Below are positions 1 to 12,500 of a stretch of 64,000 nucleotides of DNA, piece by piece. The stretch lies in the NCBI RefSeq assembly GCF_041296385.1, contig NC_091013.1, positions 72,075,563 to 72,139,562 of the forward strand, written 5' to 3'. This stretch comes from Aphelocoma coerulescens. Taxonomy: Eukaryota > Chordata > Aves > Passeriformes > Corvidae. The position numbers and the translations under genes are program-made. The notes beneath the pieces were generated by a model, which saw only the letters and a list, made by a program, of their open reading frames with translations, was not told the DNA's origin and ran no database searches. Numbering within the stretch: the stretch's first letter is position 1; every line of letters begins with the position of its first letter.

Positions 1-249
1 GTTTTAAGCTAAAAGAAGAGAGATTTAGACCAGATATTAGGAAGAAATTTTTTACTGTGAGAGTGGTGAGGTAGTGGAACAGGCTGCCCAGAGAAGCTGT
101 GGATGCTTCATCCCTGGAAGTGTGCAAGGCCAGGTTGGACAGGCTTTGAACAACCTGGTTTAGTGGAAAGTGTTCCTGTCCATGGCAGGGGATTGGAACT
201 AGAAAACCTTTAGGGCCCCCTTCAACCCAAACCACTCCACGATTCTGTG
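1..249 (+). mobile_element. CR1 LINE, 3' end (5' part outside the window)
   Basis: This is the 3' end of a CR1 non-LTR retrotransposon in forward orientation. It shows the usual order of the CR1 tail: the end of ORF2 and 3' UTR with 'aggctgcccagagaagctgt', then 'catccctggaagtg', 'caaggccaggttggac', 'caacctggttt' and 'ccatggcagggg', ending in 'cacgattctgtgg', a decayed form of the CR1 terminal ATTCTATG repeat. The reverse transcriptase region lies upstream of the window or was never copied, since CR1 copies are typically 5'-truncated. The copy carries many substitutions and cannot code. It resembles the same subfamily as the 27.3 kb copy. The right edge is accurate to a few bases. Confidence 0.93.
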
Positions 250-3200
250 GTACATGTGGGGTACCTGTGCACCAGCCCACCTGGCAATGACTCAGAGAGG
301 AGTCAGGAGGTGTGATGGGGTGTTTGTCCTCAGAAGGCAGCTACAACTGCTCGATCACACTCAGTTCAAAGCACAAAGTGAGAAGCCTCCAGCCATTTTC
401 CTCAGAGGCTATCATGATCAAGAGCTCCAAGCTCTTAAACTGCTGGAGCATCCTGAACAAGGGCTGAGCACAAACTCCAGCTCTGCTGCCCTCTGCACAA
501 GCAGAGCACATCCAAAGGATGAGAGTCTTGGATGCATTACAACACCTACAGATAAACTCCTGCAGAAAAAGACCCTCAGGAAGAAATCTTGGCCCATGAG
601 AAAGACACTCCTGTTGTCTGATCAGTGCAGCGATGCAGGAAGACGGGTGAAAGCAGATGAAGGATATATTTGTATGAGGTGGGAAACAGATGCTCTTTTT
701 ACAGTTACTACAGAAAACTGGCATGAACAGACACCTCCTGATAGGCAGTCGTCCCAAGAAATGCCACTGGGGAGAACTGGCAAAGCAGGCAGAGCCTCAC
801 TGAGGCCTTTTCTGGGAGACAAGATACCACCGCATCCAATGCCAGGGCTGCACGCTGCCAAGAGCTGAGCCCACAGATGAAACAAATACAGTGCTGGATG
901 GAAAGGAGGTGGGAATATCTCCTTGGGAAGCCCAAATCTTCATGAAGAGCTATTTCTAATGATGACAGAAGCTGACAGCTGATACTAGGATATTAAAAAT
1001 AAAGCCAATAAACCTTTTGGAGTGGATAACGTACAATTGGAATTAATTAAAAGTGGTGGAAAAGTGCTCACCCAGGCATGTGATAATTTTGTTAATGTGA
1101 TTTGGAAGGGTGAGAACTAAGATTTGGATACAGTCCCCAACAGCTTCTATTCATAACGAAGCAGACACAGCTGTTTGGAGAAATTACAGCATAACCTCGT
1201 CTTTGGCAGATCCTATGGAAATGTCGCTGTCTGTCATGAAGAGGACAGTACTTCAGAGAGACAACTTTCTGCCTGACAAGCAATTAGGACATAGGCAGAG
1301 AAGATATGATAGAGCAAATATTAAATTTTTACACACTGAAAAGTGGCAGGAAGGCAGTCCTGATTCAAAAGTAAAACTGAAATTATTTGAAGACATTAAA
1401 AGCTTTTGTAGAGTGTGGCTCTGTAGCATTTCCAGAATTTCAGTGTTTTAGTGGTTTTAATGTCTCTATAGTCGATAAATCTATTTCATTATTTACATGA
1501 TTACCTATTTTATACCTTTATAAGTGTAATTATGAAAACTGAGGATAGAACAGCTTATGGTTTCATAGGCCAAGGCAATTTTTTCTGTTATATTTTAATT
1601 TTTATTCAATAATAAAACAAATTTTATTTTTATCCAAATCATTAATGAATTTATGCCTGTTTATCAAGTTGATTTTATAATAATTATTATGAACAAAACA
1701 GACTTTAAACATTTGCCATATTTAGCTTCAAAATTTTCTAAATCAAACATTTTCATTTTCAATTCCAAATAATAATTCAAGATCAAATTTACTTCTTGAC
1801 AAGGTTTTTAAATGGCAAATCAGGTGACACAGAAAGGTTACTTCTTCTACCCAAATTAGTGTTTTTATTTTCCTAAGTAATGGGGTGAGAACAAGTCCAG
1901 TGGAGAACTCTTTAGTTCTTGCTTTCACTAGATTTAGGATGAGATGTTTCTTTTTGGCTCTCTTCACCGGATTTCCAGAGGAATTTTTGGGTTAAGCCTG
2001 CAATAATGCTATATCCTTACACAACACACCTGAGAGATCCCTTGGAAGCAGTACAACTTCCAGTTTGCTGGGAATCACCACCACAGGCCACACTCCTGAA
2101 AGCACAGCCAAAGGTAAAGGTGCTAAAGCAAGGCTGTCCCCTGATCTTCCCAAGGGAGGGGAGGTGGCAGCACCTGAAACAACAGGACTGAAAAATAAGC
2201 TGCCAGCATGAGACCCCAGCCCTGGAAATCACTGTAGCAGCTGGCAGTATCATGATGTGTAACTGGCTTGCAAGTGCAACTTCCCTTTCTGAATAAACTG
2301 AAAAAAACCCCTGAAAAAGATGCTCCGTGTTAGCAGTGTTTCTATATATCCTGAACTGCCCATGTACGGCAACTGGAAGACATCAACAGAGCGGGCAGAG
2401 CAAAGGGAATGCACTGCTTTTCCTGGGCTGAACACCCCTCTTCAGCACTGGAGTGTTTCATCTCACAAGCCCTTCTGAGGATGGGAAACAACCATGACCA
2501 CGGGCTGTTAGCTAAAGAAACCTGTGTCTGCATGGTCTCCCTGGGGAACAGACCCACAGTTTTTCCTGCCATGGCAGTAGCAGTGGCAATGCAAGAGCAG
2601 AAATCTTTGTACAGCTTCGTAATTTATCTCCAGTTACACTGTGGGGATCGATATGTCTTGAATGCAAACACATCAAAAAGCTTCCCAAATAATGTATATA
2701 ATTTTCTTTTCATAAGAAGCTTGTAAATGTATGAGTTCAGTGTGGTTTTTTTGTCAAAACTGCATTTTGTAATGTAATACCCTAATAATTTATTACCTGT
2801 GAGGGCTGAATTCCCAAAGTACATTATATAGAAAATATCCTGCTGACTGCTATTTCAAAGGAGTACAAGATTTGGGATTAAAGATTCTCATTATCAAAAC
2901 TGACAGATTATTTTAATTATTAATATCAATCAAGTCTCTACCAGGCATAAGCCTGAATAGTTGTTTTTCAAGACTTCTTTACTTTTACATTTCTACTTGC
3001 TTTCAAATATTCACTGTTGGATAAGACAACATACTCTGATATAAGCAATCCCATTAATTAGTTATTCCCCAAAAGGCAGAAGTCTCTGATTGTCTTAGCA
3101 ATGGCAACCAGGAGGCTGACTGATAATCATAGCAACTAACCTTTGAACAAATGTCTGGTTTTATTTAAATTCCAGATTAGCACGCCTGGCTAAAGGTATA

Positions 3201-4496
3201 GGAACAGCTCATACTTTCTGGGGCACAATGTTGTTCAATTTGAGGACTTGAAAGCAAAACAAACAGCAGAACCTCAGGGAAAGCCGTTGTGAAGAAAGAT
3301 GGTATTAGATAAGGGCATCCTGGCTATTTAAGTAGTAAGAGCTGGTAAATCGAGCAAGGCGGGACCTCAGCCCAAGCCATGTATATCTTTATTGCCACAG
3401 CCATGAGCAAAACACAGGCAGTACAAGAAAAGCTCGAATCAAAAGCCCAAAGGAGAGAAAATTATCACTTATCACCCCAAGGCATCAGAGAGCAAAAGAA
3501 ATGGCAAGAAAAGAAAGCAGTAAAGAAGTTTTCTTGGAGAATAACAATAGTAAGACAAAAACTGATTCCTCCCAAACAAGTGCAAACAAATGGAAGAAAA
3601 ATTATGTATCAAATCAAGCCTGTGCTGCCACAGCGCAGCCCATCTGTTACACATTGAGAGATTACCCTGGTGTCGACCCCAAACACAAGGCATGGGGACA
3701 GCCCTCTGCACTTTTTCTTTTGCCCAGATGCCAGCACGGGCACCACATGCCCTGCTGCACCACTGAGCACTCCTGGGCACAGTGCCACTGATGTAAACAG
3801 GAGATGGCAGGGAAGGTGTGAGTGGCACCATCAGCTCCTACTGTTCTCTTTCAGAAGGGAGCAAGCAGCAAAGGGATTCTGCCCATCCTTTCTGAGCGCC
3901 TTCACCTCACAGAGCCCAGCCAGCAACTTACAATGACAATGTCCCTCTCTATCCAAAAACATGAACCACAGTTCATCATAAAATCTGCAACAGCTGGACG
4001 ATGGATGCGTGGGGCCCCAAAACACTGCTTAATTTATTTCTGTGCAGCACAAAGTCTTGACGCAGAAAGGGGATTGTGAAATGTTTCCAAAATGATCATT
4101 GTTTTTTTTGCTAAGACTGCTAAATCTTTCCTGGCTTCCAAAAAACATCTGGGAGACAGAAATAAATAGATTTAGTTATAACACTCAAACATGGAAAAAA
4201 GTTCATAAATTTGCTTCCTATTGAGCAAAAAACCCAGAAACTCAGAAGCTTTGTCTACTCCAGCAAATTTACCCACTGCTGATAAAGCAGTTACAGCTGG
4301 TGCTGAACTCAGTTTAACTTCCAAGTGTAGCCAAGGGTAAGCTGTCTTTCCACATAATTTTTTGAATTCTACTGAATTCAACGGCAGGTAAATGTGTCAG
4401 TTCTTAACTGAATACCTAAATATTAATTTAGAACCCTAAGTTTAGATTGCTAGGTTTGCACATTTCAGTTTGCACCACGACCAGTTCTGTAATGCT
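250..4496. other. Unannotated AT-rich DNA, no gene seen
   Basis: No recognisable repeat or gene was found. The first 620 bases after the CR1 are unusually poor in stop codons: a 204-codon frame on the + strand runs from 254 to 868, with a 138-codon frame opposite. Neither resembles a family I know. The stretch from about 1,450 to 1,800 and that around 2,880-3,060 are strongly AT-rich, with several TTAATTA-type motifs. A GTTGCTATG half-site (reverse strand) lies at 3128-3136. No CpG island is present. Confidence 0.5.
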
Positions 4497-4546
4497 GTCA
4501 AATTTCAGAAACACTACTGCAGTCAAACTTTCTAAACATTACTGCA
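4497..4546. repeat. Two-copy 25-bp tandem duplication
   Basis: Two adjacent 25-base units (4497-4521 and 4522-4546) both start with 'gtcaaa' and end with 'ttactgca' or 'ctactgca'. They match at 20 of 25 positions. It lies about 80 bases before the hairpin at 4629 and may be part of the same old element. Confidence 0.6.
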
Positions 4547-4628
4547 ATCCATCAGTAACAACTGAAACAAATGTGAAGCATTATCAGCAATTCTGCTCAT
4601 TTGATTTAACCTCAGTAAAAAACATCTT

Positions 4629-4733
4629 CCATAATTTGATCTGTATTTCTAAAATGCCACTGCATTTCCAAAATGTAGATCAAACATTGGAGATTTGGAA
4701 ATCTACATTTTCAAAATGTAGAACAAATTATGG
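4629..4733. repeat. Long imperfect palindrome (hairpin or MITE-like)
   Basis: The outer arms begin 'ccataatttgatctgtattt' and end with the near-complement 'aaatgtagaacaaattatgg'. Pairing continues inward through 'taaaatg' with 'cattttc' and 'atttcc' with 'ggaaat'. A second, inner inverted repeat ('aaaatgtagat' with 'atctacatttt') overlaps it, so two alternative foldbacks are possible. The whole element is about 105 bases. Such short AT-rich palindromes are typical of MITE-type DNA transposon remnants, but I recognise no family and no clean target-site duplication. A microRNA-like hairpin is a less likely alternative. The palindrome is seen directly; its class is inference. Confidence 0.6.
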
Positions 4734-5909
4734 CTTGCGACTACAGACCTAAGGGAGGAAAAAACACTGTTAATTTGTTTAAAAAGCAGTGTCAGGATGA
4801 AAACTGGGTTAAAATCCAGACTGGGCTCTGGACTAGAGGAGTCTGGTTACAAAAGTTACTACGACCAACTGAAGGGCATAAATCTTGGTGTGGTTTTAGC
4901 CACACTTTTACTTTCCTATCAGGCTCAGTGAAGTACATGAAGTAGGCTTCCAGGTGTAAATCCAACTATTAGTAAGGTAGAAAGAACATAAACAATTATT
5001 CCACTCAGGCCACTCTGACTGAGAAGCGGGAACTTCGGATACCACGCTGCCCACCTGCACCACAGGTGTCTGTGGAGACACAGGGCTCAGCAAGGGAGAG
5101 CTGGCAAGGGAGTTCTCACTTAAGAGCACAGAAGACAGAATGCAATTCAGAAAGGTGAAGCACAACTAATGCATTACCTGCCTGCTGCCATTGATCCTGA
5201 AAGTGTACTACAAGTACTCCACAGCCAACACTTACATTTGTTCCACTTTAAAAAATTTGTGTATGTTGCTCAAAAACACTTGGAACAACTTGTCTGTCAA
5301 AAGATTGCATCCCCATTTTCATAAACAAACAGAAATTTGATTCAGCTACAGCACTGTATCACCATGCATTCCTTACATGTGTAAATAAAATCAGAAAGAG
5401 TCGTGAACTTAGGGACTATTCTCCCTATTGTGTTTTTCAACATCAAATTTAAATACAATAAAATGACAGGATTTAATAGCTTTTTGCTTATGTTTATTTT
5501 TTTAATGCTGTTAATTAGCACCCACAGTTGTGCCTTAGGCACATCCTGCACCTATCAGATACAGATCAGCTGAAAACTAGCAACCTCCTCAGCCCAAAGA
5601 GAAAGGAATGTTTTGAGTTCAGTGTTTCAAGTTGTGGTAGTCCCACTCTCCACTTACCCCAACCACACAATTGTTTTCCCTTCCTCCTTCTGAAGCTGGG
5701 AAGAGGTTCAGGCTTTGAAGCATGTGCCAAAGAGCTGGGCTTTCAAGGCAAAACACTGAAATGAAGTAAAAGAAAAAAAAGGGAGCATCTGCAAATCCCC
5801 TTCCTTCTTCCTCCAGTTTGACTGCATCTACAAACTGAAGGAAGAAGGATGTAGTCTCCTAAGGAACTTCTCAAGACTTTCCAGCTTTGCTGGTGGAGCT
5901 GGTTGGGGG
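4734..5909. other. Unannotated DNA, no gene seen
   Basis: Only short frames are present (85 codons or fewer). I see no repeat family, coding exon or RNA gene. Base composition is like the surrounding background. Confidence 0.5.
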
Positions 5910-6562
5910 ATGAGTGCTGGTGGAGGACAAGCTGAATGTGAGTCAGCAGCGTGTCCTTGCAGCAGCAGAGGTTAACCATGTACTGGGCTGCTTTAGCCAG
6001 AGAGTGGCCAGCAGGTCAAGGAAGTGACCCTTCCCTCTGCTGCTTGGCGTGCATGAGGCATCTGGAGCACCGTGTCCAAGTGTGGGGCCTCAGGCTGCTG
6101 ATACTGCAGAGGATCCAGAGAAAGGCCACCAAGAGAGTTACAGATCTGGGGCACAAAAAGTATGAATATAGGCCAAGGAGTCAGGGTTGTGTTAGCCTGA
6201 AAGACTAGAGCACAGGGGTGACCTAACAGGTGTTCTCAACTACCTAAAAAGGGGAATAATAGAAGAGATGGAGCAGACTCACCTCCTAGGTGTCCAGGCA
6301 AAGGAAAAGAGGCAAAAAGAAAATCAAGCTGCAATAAGGAACATAAGAGGAATGTAGGAATGTAAGAGGGGAAAATATGTCATAATGACAGAGGTGAGGC
6401 ACTGGTACAGATCACCCAGAGGGGTTATACAGTCTTCATCCTTGGAGAACTCGAAAGGGTTCTGAGCAACCTGACCTAAAATTGGTCCAGTTGTGAGCAT
6501 GGCTTGGAGTAGGTGAAGTCAGACAGATGTCTTTTTTTTTTAATCCATTTTGTCCATGATTC
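5910..6562 (+). mobile_element. Degraded CR1 LINE, end of ORF2 to 3' tail
   Basis: A long but decayed CR1 copy in forward orientation. The order of landmarks is that of the last part of CR1 ORF2 and its 3' UTR: 'gaggacaagctgaatgtgag' with 'agcagcgtgtccttgcagc', 'tactgggctgc', 'gccagcaggtcaaggaagtg', 'accgtgtccaagtgtggg', 'gaggatccagagaaaggcca', then much later 'gagaactcgaaagggttctg' with 'caacctgacct', ending at 'tgtccatgattct'. Many indels and stops break the frame, so it is a pseudogene remnant. A short poly-T tract (about 6530-6542) interrupts the tail. The CR1 call is firm; the subfamily is not. Confidence 0.88.
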
Positions 6563-9500
6563 TAACAGCAGCAACTTCAAAGGGAGAGAAATTCCTTTGG
6601 CAAGGACACACTGCTGGAAATCCCTCTCAACAAGACATGGTGTAGCCAAAAATTATTATTTTTATCTGCAACAAAGTGAATTTTGCCCAAAAAGAGTACC
6701 TAGAAAATGTAGCAGTCATTATTTGCTCAGCACTCCAGAAATGGAGAAGAATCACTTGTAGTGTAAAGCTACTTTGCAGTTAAAATCCCTGGTTTTGGTT
6801 TAGAAGAAGCAATAATGCTGTGGAGCCACCAAGGATGTGGCAGAGACAGGGTACCTAACATTTACCAGTGAGCTACAGTAGCTCAGGTAAAACTGGCAGG
6901 CACAAGTCCTCAGCAAACAGGAGAATACAAGCCTTCTTCATGCCACAATATTTATTTTTAAATCAATGAGTTTTAGGCTGCCTCTTTCTCTCCTGGCCAA
7001 GGCCATAGTGTTAGATGATTAGATGACATAAAGTAAGGAGAAAAAATGAATGTGACCCCTATAGGAATCTACTTAGTGCAGGTAAATCAGTGCTACTCTG
7101 TTAGTGAGCGCATTTGCTAAAACTCAGAAGATCATTCAAAACACAAGTTTTATATATCTAAACACTAAACTATCAATTGTAAAAGCACTTAGCAATGTCT
7201 AGCTGTCCCAGGATTCTGTTAACTCCTGTGGGGAAAAAACTGAAGGTAAAAATGGCTCCTTACTCTAAATACCCTCTCTGCTGAACGTGGTATGTGAGTG
7301 CTACACTGAGATCCTTTTTCACTCAAAAGTGTCAGAGACACAGGACAAGAAATTCCCTCTGTTTGACATCTGTGACATTTTTGTCAGTGAATTACTACTG
7401 CCAGAAAATGATGGTGCCTATTTCCCTCATTATGTTAAATTAATCATTCTCCCAGTGACATACAGACAAGAATAGACTCAGTTGCTCAAATTCACCTTTG
7501 TGGAGCATGTGAAAGTTTTAGACTACTCGCTGGCATGATGGTGTGAGAGAGAGAAAAGCCTTGACTCTGTGCAAGTGCTGTTCAGCAATAAAGAAAACAT
7601 CTCTGAATTATGAACGCTGTTTCCAGCACAAATCTGAAACACAGGCCCATATTAGCTGCGGTAAAGAAAAATAACTCTATTCAAGCCAAAAGCAGCACAC
7701 AAAATTATGTTAAAACTTCTTTAATTCTACCTGAATCAGCAACATATTCCTTCAATTAAACCCTACATTCTATTAGAGCAACAAATTCCAAGTTACAAGG
7801 GTAATTACACACATTACTGAAACAGAAGTCTCTCCTATCAGGAAAATATGCAGAAAATCAAAAAGAACTGAAGAAATAAGGCAGACCATTTCAATCTGTA
7901 AGAAGGAGAAAAAATTACAACCGACTCTACCACTTGCAAAAGGTGTTTCTTAATCTGAATAAACATGTAAAGATGACTAATGACTAATACTGCAAGAATG
8001 CATAGCTGGACATGGCCAAGCTTTGGTCTAACCTGCAGCAGGGCAGTCATCCCACCTGCCCTTATCCCCTTCACTTGTATCGATGCCATTAAAACTACAG
8101 GACTGATCTTCAGAACAGAGAACTTTCCTATGATGCCAATACAGCATGATCTGCTTTCAGGAAGTCTGTGGGACTGTGCCTTTCATTTTCCCAAAGTAAA
8201 GAAGTCTCAATGAATCAAAGTTGCAATTTTTTTTCTTCCTTAGTTGCTTCAGCAACTAGAAAAAAAATTCTAAATAAAGTGTCTATTGTTAGTTGGCTTC
8301 CTTCAACCTCATAATCCACAGTGCACCAGTAGCCAAGAAGTCAGTGATATCCACTTATTGTGTCCTTAATTGGAAAGATACTGTAGATGTTTGGAAGGAG
8401 TTATAAAAGAAGACAGCAGTGGAAAACAGCAGACATCAATTTACCTACGTGCTCTCAAAGAACTACAGAAGAAATGTATATGGATTAACTACTGTATTTT
8501 CAAATTCATTCTGAGTACTTTTAATACTTAAATAAAGATGTTTGGAGTGTTAGGCAGATCACAATACAATTCTCAGAAGTAGAAATGTTACACTAATGGG
8601 GAAACTAAAGATTGCTTTTCCTTGAAACTGGAGAGATCTGCACCTCATGTACAGCTCTGAGCATGTCAATGTTTCAGTAAGAAACTGGAGGTCATCAGGA
8701 AAAATGCAAGATAAATGCTTAATAGTATAGCAGTATGCCATAATTAACCTCTGCATACCAGTAAGGTAGTTCATCACTGTACTTAAATTTCATAAGAGAC
8801 ATGGAACTATCATTAGATGTTTTTAAGAACATTTTAGACAAATCTTAGAAATTATGCGATTCTAGATTATCTTGCCTTGAAGAAGAGGAATGAATAATGT
8901 GACCCCCTCCCAGTCTTATTCTGTAACTTATCTGTGAAACTTTGGGAAAAAGCAATAAAAGAAACTAATATATGCAACATGGATAAATAATGACTATGGG
9001 AACTATAAACTCCTGTCCAGCAAATGCTTCAATACATGCTGAACTTTATTATCTTAAGTCACCTCACAGATGTCAAGGGGATGACTCAGAGCAGTAAAAT
9101 TATGGACACGCCAAAATGTTTGCACTGTGAGTAAAATAACTCTCACTTCTGTACAGCATGAGGAAAGACGACTGTTCGCACTTCTATGCTGCCTGTATAA
9201 GAGCTTCCAAATAAAAATAATTAATGTCTGGAAACGTCTGGCTAGAGAAGAGCTCTGGTAGTTTGTACAAGAAACAGTTGTAGGATCCTGGACAGAGAAA
9301 AAGTGATGGGGCAATGAATCAGTAAGTTTGTAATGCGTTCGTACATTTGCTTGGAGGGTATGGAGATGGAATAAGAATGATCTAGTGTCAGAAGCTCCCA
9401 CTTTTGAAGTCAGGATGTCTTGACACCAAATGTTTTAGGATACTGGCACATTCAACCATGATCTATAAAGAGACCTTAATGTTGTCAGTCTCAAAGTGAA

Positions 9501-12500
9501 GTAAGGTGTTTTTGTTCAGTATTACAGGATACATTCATATCGCTAACAAGTAGATGAGTCAATGATGATTTGGGGATATAAATCCAATCATAAACCAGTT
9601 TTGTGGGAGAGTATTTCTCAGGATGGGATCTCTGATAGTTGTTATGGCTCTGGCCAAAGCACAGATAGTAGGCACGATCCCTAGACAGAGTGCTAGGGAT
9701 CTTCTTGGAATGCTTACACAAAAGGAGTGATAAAGGCTGTTAAGTCACACCCGGTTTGTCTTTACTGGACTAATATGTGTTATGTCAGGTAAACACTTTA
9801 ATAACTTTGATGTAATTGCTTAGAGGGCTGGATCTGAAAAAGAAATAGCAGTTAAGATGGTCTGTCTAACATACTCCTAAAGTAACACTATTAGTGGTAA
9901 CAGAAAGAAAATGAGAAAAGGAAAATTGAAGTGAAATGAACATTTCTCCTGCTGTGACTCCATTCTGCACCATGAGCTTTACTAGGGGCATTTTTTACTG
10001 CCTTGGATGGTGCAGGACCAAGCTTATTGCTATAGTCATTAAAAACTGATTAAAAGAGAGCACTGAAAAATAAACATCATTAAATTATTGCCCTCATGCT
10101 ACAGAATGGATTATATATGGAGCTTGTTCATTTAGTCTCATTGTTTACTTACAGTAACTTACACGAGGCAATAAGGGAATATAAATATCCAAAAGCACAA
10201 TGGAGGAATGAAAATATCCCCTTGCCAGGAGTAGCACTAAAGAAGCACGGTGCCTCTTGGGTATTCCACCCTTCTGAAAGTGAATTAACTTTCAAGAAAG
10301 TTTCCACTGGTTAACTGACAATGATGGCAGTAAATACAATGCAGAAAACTGCAAGAGCGCCTTTTGAGTAACTCTGTGGTTTGTCTTCTTTTATTTAGCA
10401 AAGTGTCTAAATACCCCTGCGGCATTATATTAAATATCTCACAAAAGACTCAGTCAGCTAATGTACCATTGCTGGGCTTGAAAAAACGTAAGGAAGACCT
10501 ATTTATAAATAGCTTCTCTGTGTTCAGTGTTTTGGGTTTTTATTCTTTCAAGGAAGGAAGGCTGTTGCCAAAAACTACATGCCAGTTATCATTTGGCAAA
10601 CTTTCTGTAGCGTTATCTGATCTGCAGAGACATGAAATCTGTACTGCAAATACATATTCAACAACTTATTAGAAGGTGGAATTTGTGGCCTATTACAGAA
10701 ATACATATACAGTTGATAAGACATAATAGAACAGCTGTTGTGGAGATATTTCCCCACAATTCACTCAATGCAACCAACATATATGCAGCTGATATCTTAT
10801 TGAAAAATCTTGGAAAGCCTGCTGACAGAAGTGAGAGCACACAAACATTAGCTATGCTGCCATTCTCATATACCTTTGTCCCTCTTTGCCTTTTTTGCAC
10901 TCAAAAGCTGCATCTTACACTAAATGTAGGCTGCATTTTGAAAAGGGACTGCTTATGTAGGAACTTTAGCATCTGAATCACCATACACCAGGTAATTTTA
11001 GAAGTAGAGAACAGCCATGTGAAAGGTTTTCTTCCCTTGTTTGCACATAAAGTTAAGTTTAAATAACTAAAATACATTTTCAAGAATGACACACAAGATG
11101 GTAAATTTCAGCCTAGACTTAGATTTTTTTAATGAATGAAAGAAACCATTTACAGAAGAGTTTTTTTTAAGACAGAAAGTTTCTTTGAAAAACAAACAGT
11201 GATAGACTCTTCACTGTACAACAGCAGTGGGAATTGCCATAATGCAAAAGCAGGATGTTACAAGATGTGGGGACACTTCTGCAGATCTTAAATCCATGCA
11301 AAACCTATCCAAGACCTTAATTACTTCCTCTGTAATACATGTATACCTAATCATGTTTCAACTTTCATCTTCTCTCCTTCCTCTCCCACAGTCTTGACAT
11401 CTAATGTTCTGTTCAAAGTACAAGCATGCACAAAATTCTTTTATCTTATCCTTGGGGAAAGTACAAAGCATCAACCAGAGGTAACAAAGTCTCTGCAATA
11501 TCTATCCTCTTTATTAACCAAAAAGTGCCAGCCAGTTTCATATGTTGAGTGAGTAGGCAAAAAATCTAGTGGTGTGAGTGCATAAGGATGGTGTCCTGAT
11601 CCAATTTCTGCTACATGATATGAAGTCTGTGCCCCTATCATAGACATGAAAGCAAAGACATAAAATTGCAGTGGCAGCAACTGAAATGCAATAAAATTTT
11701 TCTGCACTTTGGTCTTACTGCACATACTTACATTTTTAGGGTGTTCTTTAAAGTTACATGATTTAGCAAGGACTTTTTCTGCTAAAACACAAGGCTCGCA
11801 AAAACAATGACAAGCCACAAGAAACAGATTTCAGAATTGACAGGTTACATGTGTTAGGGCATTATTGATTTTGATTCTCTGAATTGATTTTTAGGATGAA
11901 GAGAATATTAGATCACAGAGACCACAGTATTTGATCATACTGCTGAATCTCGGGTATTCAAAGGCATTGTGTATTGACACCAAGAATGTGGTTAAATTAA
12001 AGGATTTCAGTCCCTGAGAAACCAGGCACAGACAAGCAAGATGAAGGTATAAGAAGGCCTGAGATCCATGCACAGCAGGGAGCTTACATGCTGCCTGCAC
12101 TGACAATGGTCCAGGCCAGCAAGGATGCCCCCAGACACAGTGAAAGAATTATTAATTCTCTTGTCTTTGCTAATTTCATTCCAGTCTAAAATCTGTTCAG
12201 GATTTGGAAGCTGAGCATCTTAACCAAGGCTCATCATCCAAGTAATTAAGAAATGATTGTTTGTACCTCTTATCTCTGTTACTCAGAGACATCTCCACCA
12301 GTGTTTCATCTCCAGTTGTTTAGAGAATGCAAAAAACCCCACAAGCTAAAGTGAGCCCGCATTACTCCCTCCTCATCCCCCATCAAATATAAATAAATCC
12401 AGGAAACATTTGGTAAATTGCATGTTAGAAAAAAAATACCACCAGATTAATGAAGGCCACTAGCAGAAGTCCTATCTCATAATTGTATCAAGAGATTTTA

